Below, in pieces: positions 7,748 to 17,377 of a stretch of DNA of 64,000 bases. Source of the DNA: Acidobacteriota bacterium (lineage in GTDB: Bacteria; Acidobacteriota; Terriglobia; Terriglobales; Acidobacteriaceae); the NCBI GenBank assembly GCA_021792795.1, contig JAJYUB010000004.1, positions 57,738 to 121,737 on the forward strand. The letters are read 5' to 3'. Positions within the stretch are counted from its first letter, which is position 1. Each line of letters opens with the position of its first letter. The notes beneath the pieces are model-generated. The model saw only the letters and a list, made by a program, of their open reading frames with translations. It was not told the DNA's origin and did not search any database. The position numbers and the translations under genes were made by a program.

Positions 7748-10315
7748 TTGGCCATCCATGGTGGCTGCAACCGCGAGGACACTGTCAACTTCATGATCAA
7801 CGGCATCAACCTGAACGACATGGTGCAGAACCAGATCACCTTCCAGCCGACCATCGCCACCGTCAGCGAGTTCAAGGTGGACAACTCCAGCCTCAGCGCG
7901 GAGTATGGACGCAACTCCGGCGCGGTCGTCAACGTGGCTACCCGCTCCGGCACCAACCAGCTTCACGGCGAGGCCTTCGACTACATCCGCAACAACGACG
8001 TGGACGCGCGCAACTACTTCAACCCTTCGCCTGTCCCCATGTCTACCTTCAAGCGCAACAACCCCGGCGCCGACGTGGGCGGTCCGGTCTGGATCCCGCA
8101 TCTTTACAACGGCACGGACAAGACCTTCTTCTTCGCCAGCTATGAAGGGCTGCTGCAGACCCAGGGCCTGACCATCAACAGCGGCGTGCCCACCAGCGCG
8201 CAGCGGGCCACCGCCACCGATCCCATCATCCAGAAACTTCTGAAATTGGTCCCCGAGCCCAACGATCCCACGGGCACGCGTTTTGTAGGTTCAGCCACTT
8301 CTCCTGTCACTGTAGAACGGTTCACCGGGGACCTGCTCGACAACGTCGGCAAGAACGATCAACTCCATTTCTACTACGCATGGCAGCAGGGCAAGCGCAA
8401 TGAACCCACGCTCCCCGGAGAAACCATTCCAAACTTTGGGGACCACCGCACGGCGCACCGCCAGATTGGCACCATCGTGGAGACGCACGAGTTTTCCTCG
8501 GACGTGGTGAACGAAGCGCGGCTCGGTTTCAACCGCATCGCCATCAGCTTCGATCCCAACTTCACCGCCAGTCCCGCCTCCTACGGCATCAACAACGGCG
8601 TCCTCAGCAGCATCGGCCTGCCGCAGATCAACGTCAGCAGCATCGGCCTCAACTTTGGCGGACCCGCGGGTGAACCGCAGGGCCGCTTCGACACCACCCT
8701 GGTGCTCTCCGACAATGTCAATTGGCTGCGCGGTAGGAACAGTTTTGACTTCGGCGGCGAATTCCGCCGCTTCATCAACGACAATTTCAATCGGGACACC
8801 AGCAGCTTCTACTTTTCAACAACTGCCAGCTTTCTTGCCGATCAGGCGATCGAGTTTATTGTCACGCCGCAGGATGTGGTGAGCCGCATCTTCGTCGACT
8901 CCCTCGGCGCGTACGGGCAGGACATCTACCGCGTGAACTCCCGCCTCTCGCTGCAGTTGGGCCTGCGGTTCGACTGGGACGGAACGCCGACGGAAGGCGA
9001 GGACCGCTTTGTCGGCTTCAACTCTGCCACGGTGCAGTTGCAGCGCGTCGGCGCCCCGGGTTTCAGCAACGTCTACGACCAAAATTACAACTTCAACCCG
9101 CGCGCCGGCTTTATCTGGGACATGACCGGAACGGGTCAGACCATCCTGCGCGCCGGCTTCACCATGCAGGCGGATGAGCCGGTCACCAACCTGGTCAGCG
9201 GAATGTCCAGCAACCCGCCGTTTGCCACTCCAGTCCTCTACACGTCGACGGCGGCCACGCCGTTCGTAAGCTTTGCCAACGCGTTCACCGCAGCCAGCGG
9301 CCTGCCCACGCTGGCCCCCACGACGGTCGCGCGCAACTTCAGCGACTCCTATGTCGAGTCGTACAACCTCAACCTGCAGCAGCAGCTTCCCTGGGGGCTG
9401 GTGTCGCAGCTTGCCTATGTCGGCTCGCACGGGGTCCACCTGCGCCTCGCGATGAACCAGAACCAGCCCATCGCAGGCGTGCGGCCCTATGCCGCGCTCG
9501 CGCCTGGCAGTCCCTACGATCCATCGAAGGGGCTCGGCAACATCCTGGAATACGACAGCATCGGCAGCTCCCACTACAACGCGCTCTGGGCCACGCTCAC
9601 CCGCCGCTTCACCAATGGCCTGGAGTTCAACACTTCCTACACATGGTCGAAATCGACCGACCTGAATTCGCTGAACTCGCAGGGCATCATTTTGCAAAAC
9701 AGCTATGACCCCGCCAGCAACTACGGTCTGTCGGACTTCGATGCCCGCAACCGCTGGGTCTTCAGCGGTATTTACGCCTTCCCGTTTGGCCACAATCTGC
9801 TGACCACAGGCTGGCAGACCTTGGCCATCGTGCAGTTGCAGAGCGGCAATCCTCTCACCGTGGAAACTACTTCCGCGCTCAACGGCACCGTCGGTACCGT
9901 GCGGCCGGATGTTCTCGGCCCTGTGCATACGGAGAATGTTCGTCTCAAGTCCGGCGTAATCCAGTATCTGCCGCAGCCCCTCTGTTACACCCCAACCGCG
10001 GGATGCCTGTTCAGCAGCAACGGCAAGCACTTTGGCGACCTGGCGCGCAATTCCCTCGAAGGCCCGGGCTTTGCGGACGTGGACTTCTCACTACAGAAAG
10101 ACACCACATTCCATCAGCGCTATACCTTCGAGGTCCGCGCCGATGACTTCAACCTTCTAAACCATCCCAACCTCGGCCAGCCATTGGCCACCATGTCCGT
10201 CGGCAACGGGACGGTGACGGCCGGCAACTTTGGCAGGATCTTCAGCACCCGCTTCCCGGTGGGAGATGTGGGGTCATCCAGACAGTTGCAACTGGCGGGC
10301 AAATTTATTTTTTAA
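7748..10315 (+). pseudogene. 5'-truncated Oar-like TonB-dependent receptor
   Basis: The open frame encodes about 850 residues matching the acidobacterial Oar-like outer membrane receptor: a late plug segment (FMINGINLNDM, LSAEYGRNSGAVVNVATRSG, TNQLHGEAFDYIRNND) followed by a long beta-barrel ending QLQLAGKFIF with a terminal Phe. The signal peptide, the carboxypeptidase-regulatory-like domain and the first half of the plug, normally 200 or more residues, are missing. Homology appears at about 7755; the upstream frame is open but reads as arginine/serine-rich noise. The only start candidate is TTG 7748 with no ribosome site. Without export signal and TonB box it should not work as a receptor, so I call it a relic. 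Confidence 0.8.
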
Positions 10316-10368
10316 AGGAACAGAAGAATTGGAATGCCCGGCAAGTTTTGCATCGGTAGATGCGCGGA

Positions 10369-10599
10369 CGTGTAGAACTGGCCGCCCTTTTTGCCCTCTA
10401 CCCTTGAGAACTGCGAGAGGAAGTATTCGTAGACGCGGCCAAGGACGTCCCTGGCCTTCAGATGCTGCCACCGCGCTTCCTTCGGCGCCCGGAAGATGTG
10501 GGCGGCGCGGTGCTCGTCTGGGTCTTCCGGATCCACGCCTTCGGCGCGCTGGCGCTCCAGCTCGGCGTGCTTGGCTTCAAAGGCATCGGCGCTTCAGAA
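10369..10599 (-). pseudogene. hsdM: Relic of type I restriction methylase subunit hsdM
   Basis: Translated on the minus strand, 10599-10369 gives AFEAKHAELERQRAEG, DPEDPDEHRAAHIF, ARWQHLKA and then VLGRVYEYFLSQFSRVEGKK plus GGQFYT, all recognisable HsdM sequence. In intact HsdM the ARW segment and the VLGRVYEYF segment are separated by roughly 60 residues, so an internal deletion has occurred. A TGA sits just upstream of the fragment and homology ends at QFYT, where the SAM-binding motif should follow. No hsdS or hsdR remains. This explains most of the gap between the truncated receptor and the GGDEF gene. Confidence 0.72.
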
Positions 10600-10623
10600 A
10601 AAGTGTAACGTTAAGACCTCGCC

Positions 10624-11562
10624 TTATGCCGAAGTATGCTCGCGCGTCAGAGCAGGGACAGCGAGACTGCAGGAGTTGCGTCCTGCCGCTTTGGCGGCAT
10701 ACAGGGCCATATCAACTTCCCTCAAGACCTCCTCGGCGGGAAGATGGTCCCATTGGGCGCTTGCAAAGACGCCCAGGCTCATCGTGACTGGGAGCTTGCC
10801 ATGCGAAGTAGGCAGCGGAGATTTTGCGATGGCGCACCGAATCTGTTCAGCGCGCTCCGGGGCCTTCGCCAGGTCGCAATTGTTCAGAACAATGAGAAAT
10901 TCCTCTCCCCCATACCGTCCGACCAGGTCGTAGGAACGCATTGCGGTGAGCAGACGGTGCGCAACCCCTTGCAGTACTTCGTCGCCCACAACATGGCCAT
11001 GGGTATCGTTGATGATTTTGAAGTGGTCCAGGTCCCCCAGCATGACGACCGTGCAACCGGACTCACGGTTGCTTCGCGTCAGCTCCTTTCCAAGAAGATC
11101 CATTATGGCGCCGCGATTGAGAAGCGAGGTGAGAGGGTCGTGGGTGGCGCGAAAGCGCATGTCCTCGCGCGCCTCGACCAGCTTGTCTTCCAGTTGCAGG
11201 ATGCGCGCGCCGGAGCGTAGCCTGGCCTTCAGCTCCTCGAGGTTGAACGGCTTAACCATATAGTCGTCCGCCCCGGATTCCAGGCCTTCCACAATGTCCA
11301 GCTTGGAATTCCTGGCGGTGAGGAGGACGATGTAGACATAGCGCTGGTTGGGCTGTCTGCGCACCTCGCGGCATACTCCGGGACCATCCAGCTCCGGCAT
11401 GCCCCAGTCCAGCAGCGCCAACTGGGGACCATCCGGAGAGCAGAGCTGGTCGGCAGCTTCGCGCCCATTGCCGACGACGGTCACTTCATAGCCGGCGCGC
11501 TGCAAAGTCCTTTCCAGCAATCGCAGCGATGTGGCTTCGTCGTCCGCAATCAGAATCCTCAT
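10624..11562 (-). CDS. Response regulator with GGEEF diguanylate cyclase domain (PleD-like)
   Basis: The 312-residue protein has an intact receiver (D7/D8, phospho-acceptor D52 in LALLDWGMPELDG, K104) and a GGDEF domain with DLDHFKIINDTHGHVVGD, the active motif GGEEF (218-222) and an inhibitory RxxD site (RSYD, 209-212). It should make c-di-GMP when phosphorylated. Its ATG overlaps the stop of the HPt gene (ATGA), so it is the last gene of a kinase-HPt-regulator operon and the natural phosphate acceptor. Compared with the other REC-GGDEF protein at 6597-7565 all key residues are conserved here. Confidence 0.92.
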   Translation of the reverse strand: MRILIADDEATSLRLLERTLQRAGYEVTVVGNGREAADQLCSPDGPQLALLDWGMPELDGPGVCREVRRQPNQRYVYIVLLTARNSKLDIVEGLESGADDYMVKPFNLEELKARLRSGARILQLEDKLVEAREDMRFRATHDPLTSLLNRGAIMDLLGKELTRSNRESGCTVVMLGDLDHFKIINDTHGHVVGDEVLQGVAHRLLTAMRSYDLVGRYGGEEFLIVLNNCDLAKAPERAEQIRCAIAKSPLPTSHGKLPVTMSLGVFASAQWDHLPAEEVLREVDMALYAAKAAGRNSCSLAVPALTREHTSA

Positions 11563-11933
11563 AGCCGCCCTTCCGCCATATATGCATCGAGGCTGGGCCG
11601 CAATTGTTGAATTGTAGATTCAAAGACTTTGAATCCTTCCCGCACTGCGATGACATTTTCGGCCTTGGCTTGCATCTCCATGGCCGCCACGGCGTTGGCG
11701 CCGCCTTCGATCGACAGGTTCAGCAGCATCCCCTTCAACGTATGCGCCAGCTTCTCCACCTGCGACAGGTCCCCCTGGGACACCGCCGCGTCTAACTGTT
11801 CGTGCAGGCGCGGAAACTCAGCCATGAAAAGGTCCACAATCTCCCGTAGCAGTTCCCAATCGTAATCCACGCGCGCCAGCAGCTCCGGAAGGTTGACGAT
11901 CGTCTGCAGTGAATTTTGCTCTGACTGTGTCAT
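11559..11933 (-). CDS. Stand-alone HPt phosphotransfer protein
   Basis: This 124-residue protein is a histidine-containing phosphotransfer module: the motif KLAHTLKGMLLNLS puts the phospho-histidine at H64, in a predicted four-helix bundle. It would shuttle phosphate from the receiver domains of the upstream hybrid kinase to the downstream REC-GGEEF protein. Its start (11933) overlaps the kinase stop and its stop overlaps the regulator start, both as ATGA. A longer upstream reading of the same frame inside the kinase gene is not protein-like. Confidence 0.9.
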   Translation of the reverse strand: MTQSEQNSLQTIVNLPELLARVDYDWELLREIVDLFMAEFPRLHEQLDAAVSQGDLSQVEKLAHTLKGMLLNLSIEGGANAVAAMEMQAKAENVIAVREGFKVFESTIQQLRPSLDAYMAEGRL

Positions 11934-14218
11934 GCTCTCGTCTCGCTCTCCACGCTTGCCCGGCATGCAACGCATTTGTCCAGCAGGGCGTCGAGGTCCT
12001 GCGGCCGGATGGGCTTGGAAAGATAGCCGTCCATTCCCGCCGCCAAACATCGTTCGTAATCTCCCGCCATGGCGTGGGCGGTCAGTGCGATCACGGTCTG
12101 GTGCAATCCGGTGTTCTTCTCTTTTTCCCGGATCGCGTGGGTGGCCGCCACGCCATCCATTTCCGGCATTTGCACATCCATCAGGACCAGATCGAAGCTG
12201 GATTGCTGCATCGCCTCCACCGCCTGCCGTCCGTTCCATGCCGTCACGACCTGGTGGCCTCTTTTTTCCAGCAGCTTCGTCGCCAGCCGCTGATTGATCG
12301 GGTTGTCCTCGGCAACCAGCACACAGAGGGAAATCGCGCTTTTCTGGGTCCTGCGCGAGGGAGGGAAGGAAAGCGCGGGGGCAGGATCCGCCTCCGTGGT
12401 CCCCATCGTCCGGAGGATGGCGTCGCGCAGCTCCGATTGCCGAATCGGCTTGACAAGATGCACCGAGAGGTTCAAATCCCGGCAGCGCTCAATGTCATCC
12501 CGGTATCCGGCCGAGGTGAGCATCATAATGGCGAGGGTGGACATCTCCGGCATCGCGCGGACACGGCGGATCAGATCGAAGCCGTCCATTTGCGGCATGT
12601 GCATATCGGTCAAGATCAGCGCGTAAGGGTCGCCTGCGTCATGAGCGGCGGAGAGCTCGGACAGAGCGCTCATTCCGCTATCGACGCTTGTCGGACGCAT
12701 CTCCCAGCGCGCCAGCGTTTCTTTCAAAATTCTTCGGTTGGTTCGGTTGTCATCCACAACCAAGACCCGGATGCCCGCAAGGCTGTGCAAGTCGGCGCTC
12801 GCGGGAAGCACAACGGGTCTGCTCTCCGCGGCGCCAAACGTTGCCGTGAAATGGAACTGGCTCCCTTGCCCCACCTCGCTATTCACCCAAATGTCGCCGC
12901 CCATCATCGCCACCAGGCGGGCGCTGATCGCCAATCCGAGGCCGGTCCCACCGTACTGCCGGGTGGTGGAAGCATCCGCCTGGGTGAACGGGGCGAAGAT
13001 CAGGTCCTTTTTCTCCGGGGCGATCCCGATTCCCGTATCGGAGACGGTGAACTGCAGCGTCTGCCCCTCGGTGGAGGCGGGTGCAACTTCCACCTTCAGC
13101 GTCACCTCGCCCTCGTGGGTAAACTTGATTGCGTTGCCGAGGAGGTTCAACAGAACCTGACGCAGGCGCGCCGAGTCGCCACGCACCGTCTCGGGTACAT
13201 CGGACGCAACATCCAGCAGCAGTTCCAATCCGCCTTCATCGGCGCGCAACGCAACTGTCTTCAGCGCCGATTCCATGCATTCACGCAGATTGAAATCGAT
13301 CGCTTCCAGGTCGATCTTGCCCACTTCAATCTTGGAAAAATCGAGAATGTCGTTGATGACGTTGAGCAGCGAATCCGCCGACACTTTCACCGTCTCCAGA
13401 TATTCGCGCTGCTCGGCGGTCAGATCGGTGTCAAGCGCCAGGTCCGTCATTCCGATCACACCGTTCATGGGCGTCCGGATCTCATGGCTCATGTTGGCCA
13501 GAAAAACGCTTTTCGCCCGATTGGCCGCCTCCGCCGCATGGGTGGCGCGCTCCAGTCCGGCCTCGGTTTGTTTCAGGGCGGATACATCGCGCCCAATTCC
13601 AATGGTGCCGACAAGCTTTCCATGCTTGAGAAATGGGACCTTGGAGGTCGAGGTCCATCTGTCGCTCCCGTCATTTTGACGAACCACTTCCACCAGATTG
13701 AGAGCCGGTTTCCCGGACTTGAGGACGGCTTGTTCATCCTCGTAAAACTTTGTGGCCCACTTCTTGGGGTAGAAATCGAAGTCTGTCTTTCCGATCAAAT
13801 CGTCCGGAGAATTCACGCCCATGACTTTCGCCACTCCCATGTTTGCCACCAGAAAGCGGCTTTCCGTGTCTTTGATATAGATATAGTCGGGGACGTTGTC
13901 GATCAGTGTGCGCAGGTTGTAAAGTTCCTCCGCCATTGCGTCTGCCGTATGGGCCAATGTCAGGAGCCGGCGTCGACACGCCAGAAAGGCGGCAGACGCG
14001 GTGACGATCGCCAGCAGCGCGCAAGTGACGAGTTGGCGCTGGACAGCAGAGAAGTGGGGGAAAGCGAAAAGTGCCAGCAGCTCGTAGAGAGCAATCCAGG
14101 AAGCTGCGAGGACGGCCAGTTCCAGCCAGCTTCTCCTGTCAATTCTGCCCGGTAGCAGTGCCGGCGATGCAGAATCTCCTAACTCCGCATTGTCTGGAAC
14201 TGGCGCTCCATTTTTCAT
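11930..14218 (-). CDS. Membrane hybrid histidine kinase, PAS-HisKA-HATPase-REC-REC
   Basis: The 762-residue protein has two membrane helices (about 31-52 and 63-81), a PAS domain (about 100-215, with TLIDNVPDYIYIKDTESRFL), a HisKA domain with phospho-histidine H245 (FLANMSHEIRTPMNG), an ATPase domain (NLLGNAIKFTHEG, DTGIGI, GTGLGLA) and two receivers (D538 in LILTDMHMPQMDG, D681 in LVLMDVQMPEMDG). It is a BarA/TorS-like sensor. The periplasmic loop between the helices is only about ten residues, so sensing is probably by PAS. It is the first gene of a coupled operon with HPt and REC-GGEEF, so its output is likely c-di-GMP. Confidence 0.93.
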   Translation of the reverse strand: MKNGAPVPDNAELGDSASPALLPGRIDRRSWLELAVLAASWIALYELLALFAFPHFSAVQRQLVTCALLAIVTASAAFLACRRRLLTLAHTADAMAEELYNLRTLIDNVPDYIYIKDTESRFLVANMGVAKVMGVNSPDDLIGKTDFDFYPKKWATKFYEDEQAVLKSGKPALNLVEVVRQNDGSDRWTSTSKVPFLKHGKLVGTIGIGRDVSALKQTEAGLERATHAAEAANRAKSVFLANMSHEIRTPMNGVIGMTDLALDTDLTAEQREYLETVKVSADSLLNVINDILDFSKIEVGKIDLEAIDFNLRECMESALKTVALRADEGGLELLLDVASDVPETVRGDSARLRQVLLNLLGNAIKFTHEGEVTLKVEVAPASTEGQTLQFTVSDTGIGIAPEKKDLIFAPFTQADASTTRQYGGTGLGLAISARLVAMMGGDIWVNSEVGQGSQFHFTATFGAAESRPVVLPASADLHSLAGIRVLVVDDNRTNRRILKETLARWEMRPTSVDSGMSALSELSAAHDAGDPYALILTDMHMPQMDGFDLIRRVRAMPEMSTLAIMMLTSAGYRDDIERCRDLNLSVHLVKPIRQSELRDAILRTMGTTEADPAPALSFPPSRRTQKSAISLCVLVAEDNPINQRLATKLLEKRGHQVVTAWNGRQAVEAMQQSSFDLVLMDVQMPEMDGVAATHAIREKEKNTGLHQTVIALTAHAMAGDYERCLAAGMDGYLSKPIRPQDLDALLDKCVACRASVESETRA

Positions 14219-14235
14219 TGAAAACCTGGCTGGTG

Positions 14236-14251
14236 GCTCCTAAGACTTTGG
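14236..14251 (-). promoter_or_regulatory. Shared 16-nt motif upstream of hybrid kinase
   Basis: Reading on the minus strand, CAAAGTCTTAGGAGCC differs at one base from the motif upstream of fliD (2057-2072). It ends 18 nt before the kinase start codon. Confidence 0.35.
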
Positions 14252-14349
14252 CAGGAGACATCGGCAAATGTCCTTCCCGGGTGATCACCCATCTTCGGCA
14301 CTCACTCTATCGGCAAGAAGTTACAAGTTCTTGAGTGACCAGCAGCTTC

Positions 14350-14510
14350 ACCCCAAGACCGCACGGATGGGCTTCGGCAAAACGAAAGCAACAGCCCTCC
14401 GTGTCCCCGGCGGTCACTTTGAAGGTTGCGGCCTGTCCAGCAATTACCGTCTGCGACTGGCCCTGTTGGATGGCGATCATGGGCCTGTCGCTCCCCGCCC
14501 TCCCGCCCAT
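14350..14510 (-). pseudogene. Possible relic of an Ig-like repeat domain
   Basis: The minus-strand frame reads PMIAIQQGQSQTVIAGQAAT followed by FKVTAG, which resembles the bacterial Ig-like repeat pattern PxIxxQPxSQTVxAGQTATF. No start, signal peptide or further repeat is present, and the frame becomes cysteine-rich and stops near 14307. The rest of 14219-14910 shows no gene that I can support; this region looks like decayed DNA beside a transposase relic. Confidence 0.3.
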
Positions 14511-14910
14511 CCGGACGTTGCCCGCAAACCGAAGGTCTCGGCCAGGAAAGCCAAGATGACACGGAAAGGCGGGTGGGCAGACGCTTCCATTTCAGTAGCT
14601 CCAGGGACAGAAGAACGCAAAGATGAAGGGAAGCGTCAGGATACGACCGCACCCGCCATCGACGAGCCGATTTGAGAATTCGGGCCGTTACTTAGGTCAC
14701 GTCAAGAGGGCCCGTCACGCGAGCGTTGGGTCCCATGATGGGGCCATCCTCTGGGGTGCGAACACAAGGAGAGCAATGGCGGCTTCTCGACGATTCGCAA
14801 TGCGCACGACGGAAAAACCGCAGTAAGATTGGGTGTTTCAATTGGCGTGGAAATCAGTTCATGGACAAGCAGGCAAAGGTGGCGCGTCGACGTGCCTTCC
14901 TTCCCCAGTC

Positions 14911-15313
14911 GCGGCGCGCCAGTTCTTGAAGCAGTTTCATTTGGAAGCGAAGATCGAGCGGACCAGACTGCGGCGGAAGCCGGAGCAGATCGCATTCATT
15001 CCGGAAGAGGTCGATGCGCTGAACGGTCTGGGGCAGGTGAACCGGGAGTTGGCGCGGGAACTGGGCCGTCGCTGTGCGGAGCAGAGCATTGCAACTGTGG
15101 TCCAGGGCGCCACCATCATCGAAAGCCACAAGCGGGAGGCGCTCAGTATCTATAAATAAATGCGAGCGCGGCTACCAGCCCATGCTGGCGTTCTGGGCGG
15201 AGATGGATGCGGTGCTGGCCGATGAATTTCGAGACGGCAACGTACCGGCGCTGCCGGAGACGGTGACGAGTTTTTACTGTCGCGGCGATTCGGCCAGCCA
15301 CGAAAACAAATCT
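14911..15313 (+). pseudogene. Frameshifted IS1380-family transposase relic
   Basis: One frame (14911-15159) gives ARQFLKQFHLEAKIE, AFIPEEVDALNGLGQVNREL and ATIIESHKREALSIYK, then a TAA; a second frame from 15161 gives RGYQPMLAFWAEMDAVLADE, FRDGNVPAL and FYCRGDSASHEN. These are consecutive pieces of one DDE transposase of the IS1380 type, split by a frameshift exactly where GYQP should follow ESHKREA. Both ends are missing and no terminal inverted repeats were found. It marks old insertion activity upstream of korA. Confidence 0.7.
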
Positions 15314-15530
15314 GGCCTTCGGTCAGCGGTGAAATATTTCTCTTGCTTCCCCATTCATAGAACGCATTGGGGTGTAGAAACCACTGTTGACCGAATTGCA
15401 TTGCAGAGGCTACGATGCACACAACTGAACCGTGCCCGCGTGTGTGTGTCTTTTGGACGACCACAGAGTCTAAATACTCGAGATGTTTGCGGGTGCGGAA
15501 AAAATCTGTTGAAGCTCCGGGGAGACGCGT

Positions 15531-17309
15531 ATGAGTCAGTCCTTCGCAGTAGGGATCGGAGGGGCCGCAGGCCAGGGCGTGGCCACGCCCGGTGACATTT
15601 TCGCCAAAATTTTCAGCCGCCGCGGGCTGCATCTGAATGCCTACAACGCCTACCAATCCATCATTCGCGGCGGCCACACCTTTCTGACCGTTCGTACCGG
15701 CCCGCAGAAAATCTCCAACACCGGCGACCATCTCGATTTGCTGATTCCGCTCAATCAGGACACAATGGATCGGCATTTGCGCCTGCTGACGGCCGGCGGC
15801 GCATGCCTTTACAACGCCGACCTGATTCAGCCCGGCGCCCCTGCGGCAGGGGTGCAGCTTTGCCCCATGCCGGTGTCGAATATGGCCGATATCACGCGTA
15901 ACAAAGTGGGGCAAAATACGCTGGCGATCGGCGCGGCCCTCAGCATGATGGGTGTAGGATTTCCGGCGTTAGAGAGCGTGCTGGTCGAGCAGTTCCGTAA
16001 AAAGGAACAGGCGGTGATTGACGAAAATGTGAGCCTGGCGCGTGCCGGATACGATTACGCCACGCAGAATTTCAAGCCGTTCGCCTGGGCGCTACCAATG
16101 ACGGAGGCGCGCTATGCCGTATTGAGCGGCAACGCGGCCATGGCCATGGGAGGCGCGGCGGCCGGCGTGAAATTTTACTCTGCATATCCGATGAGTCCAG
16201 CGACCGGCGTACTGCACTGGATGGCGGCACACGCGCGCAAAGCGGAAATCATGGTGCGCCAAGTGGAAGACGAGATTGGCGTCGTCACCATGGCCATTGG
16301 CGCTGCGCATGCGGGAGTACGCGCCATGTGCGCCACCTCCGGCGGCGGATTCGCGTTGATGAGCGAGGGCATGGGACTTTCTGCCCAGGCGGAAATTCCA
16401 ATTGTGGTGATCGATTGCCAGCGCGCCGGTCCTTCGACTGGGGTCCCGACGAAGACCGAGCAAGGCGATCTTTGGCAGATGCTGGGCGCGGGCTTTGGCG
16501 ACTACCCCAAAGTGATTGCCGCCCCTCTCGATATCGCCGACTGCTTCAAGCTGATTCCGGAGATTTTCAATATCACCGATCGTTTCCAGTGTCCGGGAAT
16601 TGTGCTCTGCGATCTGCTGCTTTCCGAAGGGCGCCTCAGCGTCGATCCAAAGGAACTTGACTTTGCGCCTGTTATCGATCGCGGCGAAATGATCACCTCA
16701 AATGGGTCGGGCGACCACGAGCCCTACAAGCGGTACAAAATCACAGAAAGCGGAGTGTCTCCGCGCGCCATTCCCGGCCTCCCCGGCTACACCCACGTCG
16801 TCTCCAGCGATGAGCACGATGAAGACGGCGTGCTCATCAGCGATGAGTACACAAATGCGGGCAAGCGCCGCGCCATGATGGAAAAAAGGATGCGCAAAGT
16901 GGATGGTATCGCTGCTTCTGTTCCGCCGCCTGAACTATACGGTCCTGCCAACGCCGATGTCACGCTGATCGGATGGGGCTCGACCTACGGCGTGATTGAG
17001 GAAGCTTGCGAACTGCTGCGGGAAGCCGGCATCTCCGCGAATTACCTCATCGTGCGCTGGCTTGTCCCTCTGCATGGAGACGCCATCGTGGATATGCTGC
17101 GCGACGCGCGACACACCATCATCGTAGAGAACAATTTCAGCGGCCAGTTCGCACGTTATTTGCGCAGCGAAACCAGCTTCGTGCCCGATGGAAACATTCG
17201 CAAATACGACGGAGAGCCGTTCGCGCCGCACCACATTGTGGAAGCGGTCAAGGAGCAGCTCGCCGGTAAGACAAAACTTTCTGTTCCAGTCCATGAAATC
17301 ATGGTGTAG
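15531..17309 (+). CDS. korA: 2-oxoacid:acceptor oxidoreductase, fused gamma-alpha subunit
   Basis: The 592-residue protein combines a gamma domain (1-190; GGAAGQGVATPGDIFAKIF) with an alpha, pyrimidine-binding domain (200-590; FYSAYPMSPATGVLHWMAA, QRAGPSTGVPTKTEQGDL), the standard KorA fusion. With KorB it would oxidise 2-oxoglutarate (or a related 2-oxoacid) to acyl-CoA with ferredoxin, linking the TCA cycle to low-potential electrons. GGGGAG precedes the ATG, and korB follows after 68 nt. No iron-sulfur ferredoxin domain is present, as in other two-subunit KorAB enzymes. Substrate choice between 2-oxoglutarate and pyruvate cannot be fixed by reading alone. Confidence 0.9.
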   Translation: MSQSFAVGIGGAAGQGVATPGDIFAKIFSRRGLHLNAYNAYQSIIRGGHTFLTVRTGPQKISNTGDHLDLLIPLNQDTMDRHLRLLTAGGACLYNADLIQPGAPAAGVQLCPMPVSNMADITRNKVGQNTLAIGAALSMMGVGFPALESVLVEQFRKKEQAVIDENVSLARAGYDYATQNFKPFAWALPMTEARYAVLSGNAAMAMGGAAAGVKFYSAYPMSPATGVLHWMAAHARKAEIMVRQVEDEIGVVTMAIGAAHAGVRAMCATSGGGFALMSEGMGLSAQAEIPIVVIDCQRAGPSTGVPTKTEQGDLWQMLGAGFGDYPKVIAAPLDIADCFKLIPEIFNITDRFQCPGIVLCDLLLSEGRLSVDPKELDFAPVIDRGEMITSNGSGDHEPYKRYKITESGVSPRAIPGLPGYTHVVSSDEHDEDGVLISDEYTNAGKRRAMMEKRMRKVDGIAASVPPPELYGPANADVTLIGWGSTYGVIEEACELLREAGISANYLIVRWLVPLHGDAIVDMLRDARHTIIVENNFSGQFARYLRSETSFVPDGNIRKYDGEPFAPHHIVEAVKEQLAGKTKLSVPVHEIMV

Positions 17310-17377
17310 AGACAGAGTTCTATAACGTTGCGTTGTAGACCGCAAAATAATCGCTTTTGTTAAAGGAGAACGAAACG

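Noticed and set aside
7590..7748. Possible N-terminus of the receptor in the open frame upstream of TTG 7748
   Set aside because: The translated sequence has no signal peptide or plug motif and there is too little room for the missing 200 residues.
8816..10030. 404-codon open frame antisense to the receptor relic
   Set aside because: Composition is Arg/Gly/Val-rich noise; the plus strand encodes a clear beta-barrel.
11909..14155. 748-codon open frame on the plus strand, antisense to the hybrid kinase
   Set aside because: The minus-strand kinase has all domains and motifs; the antisense frame is rich in His, Arg and Gly with no recognisable domain and no ribosome site. It is a shadow of codon bias.
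14219..14910. Several short open frames between the kinase and the transposase relic
   Set aside because: None has a ribosome site, signal peptide or known motif except the weak Ig-like trace reported separately.
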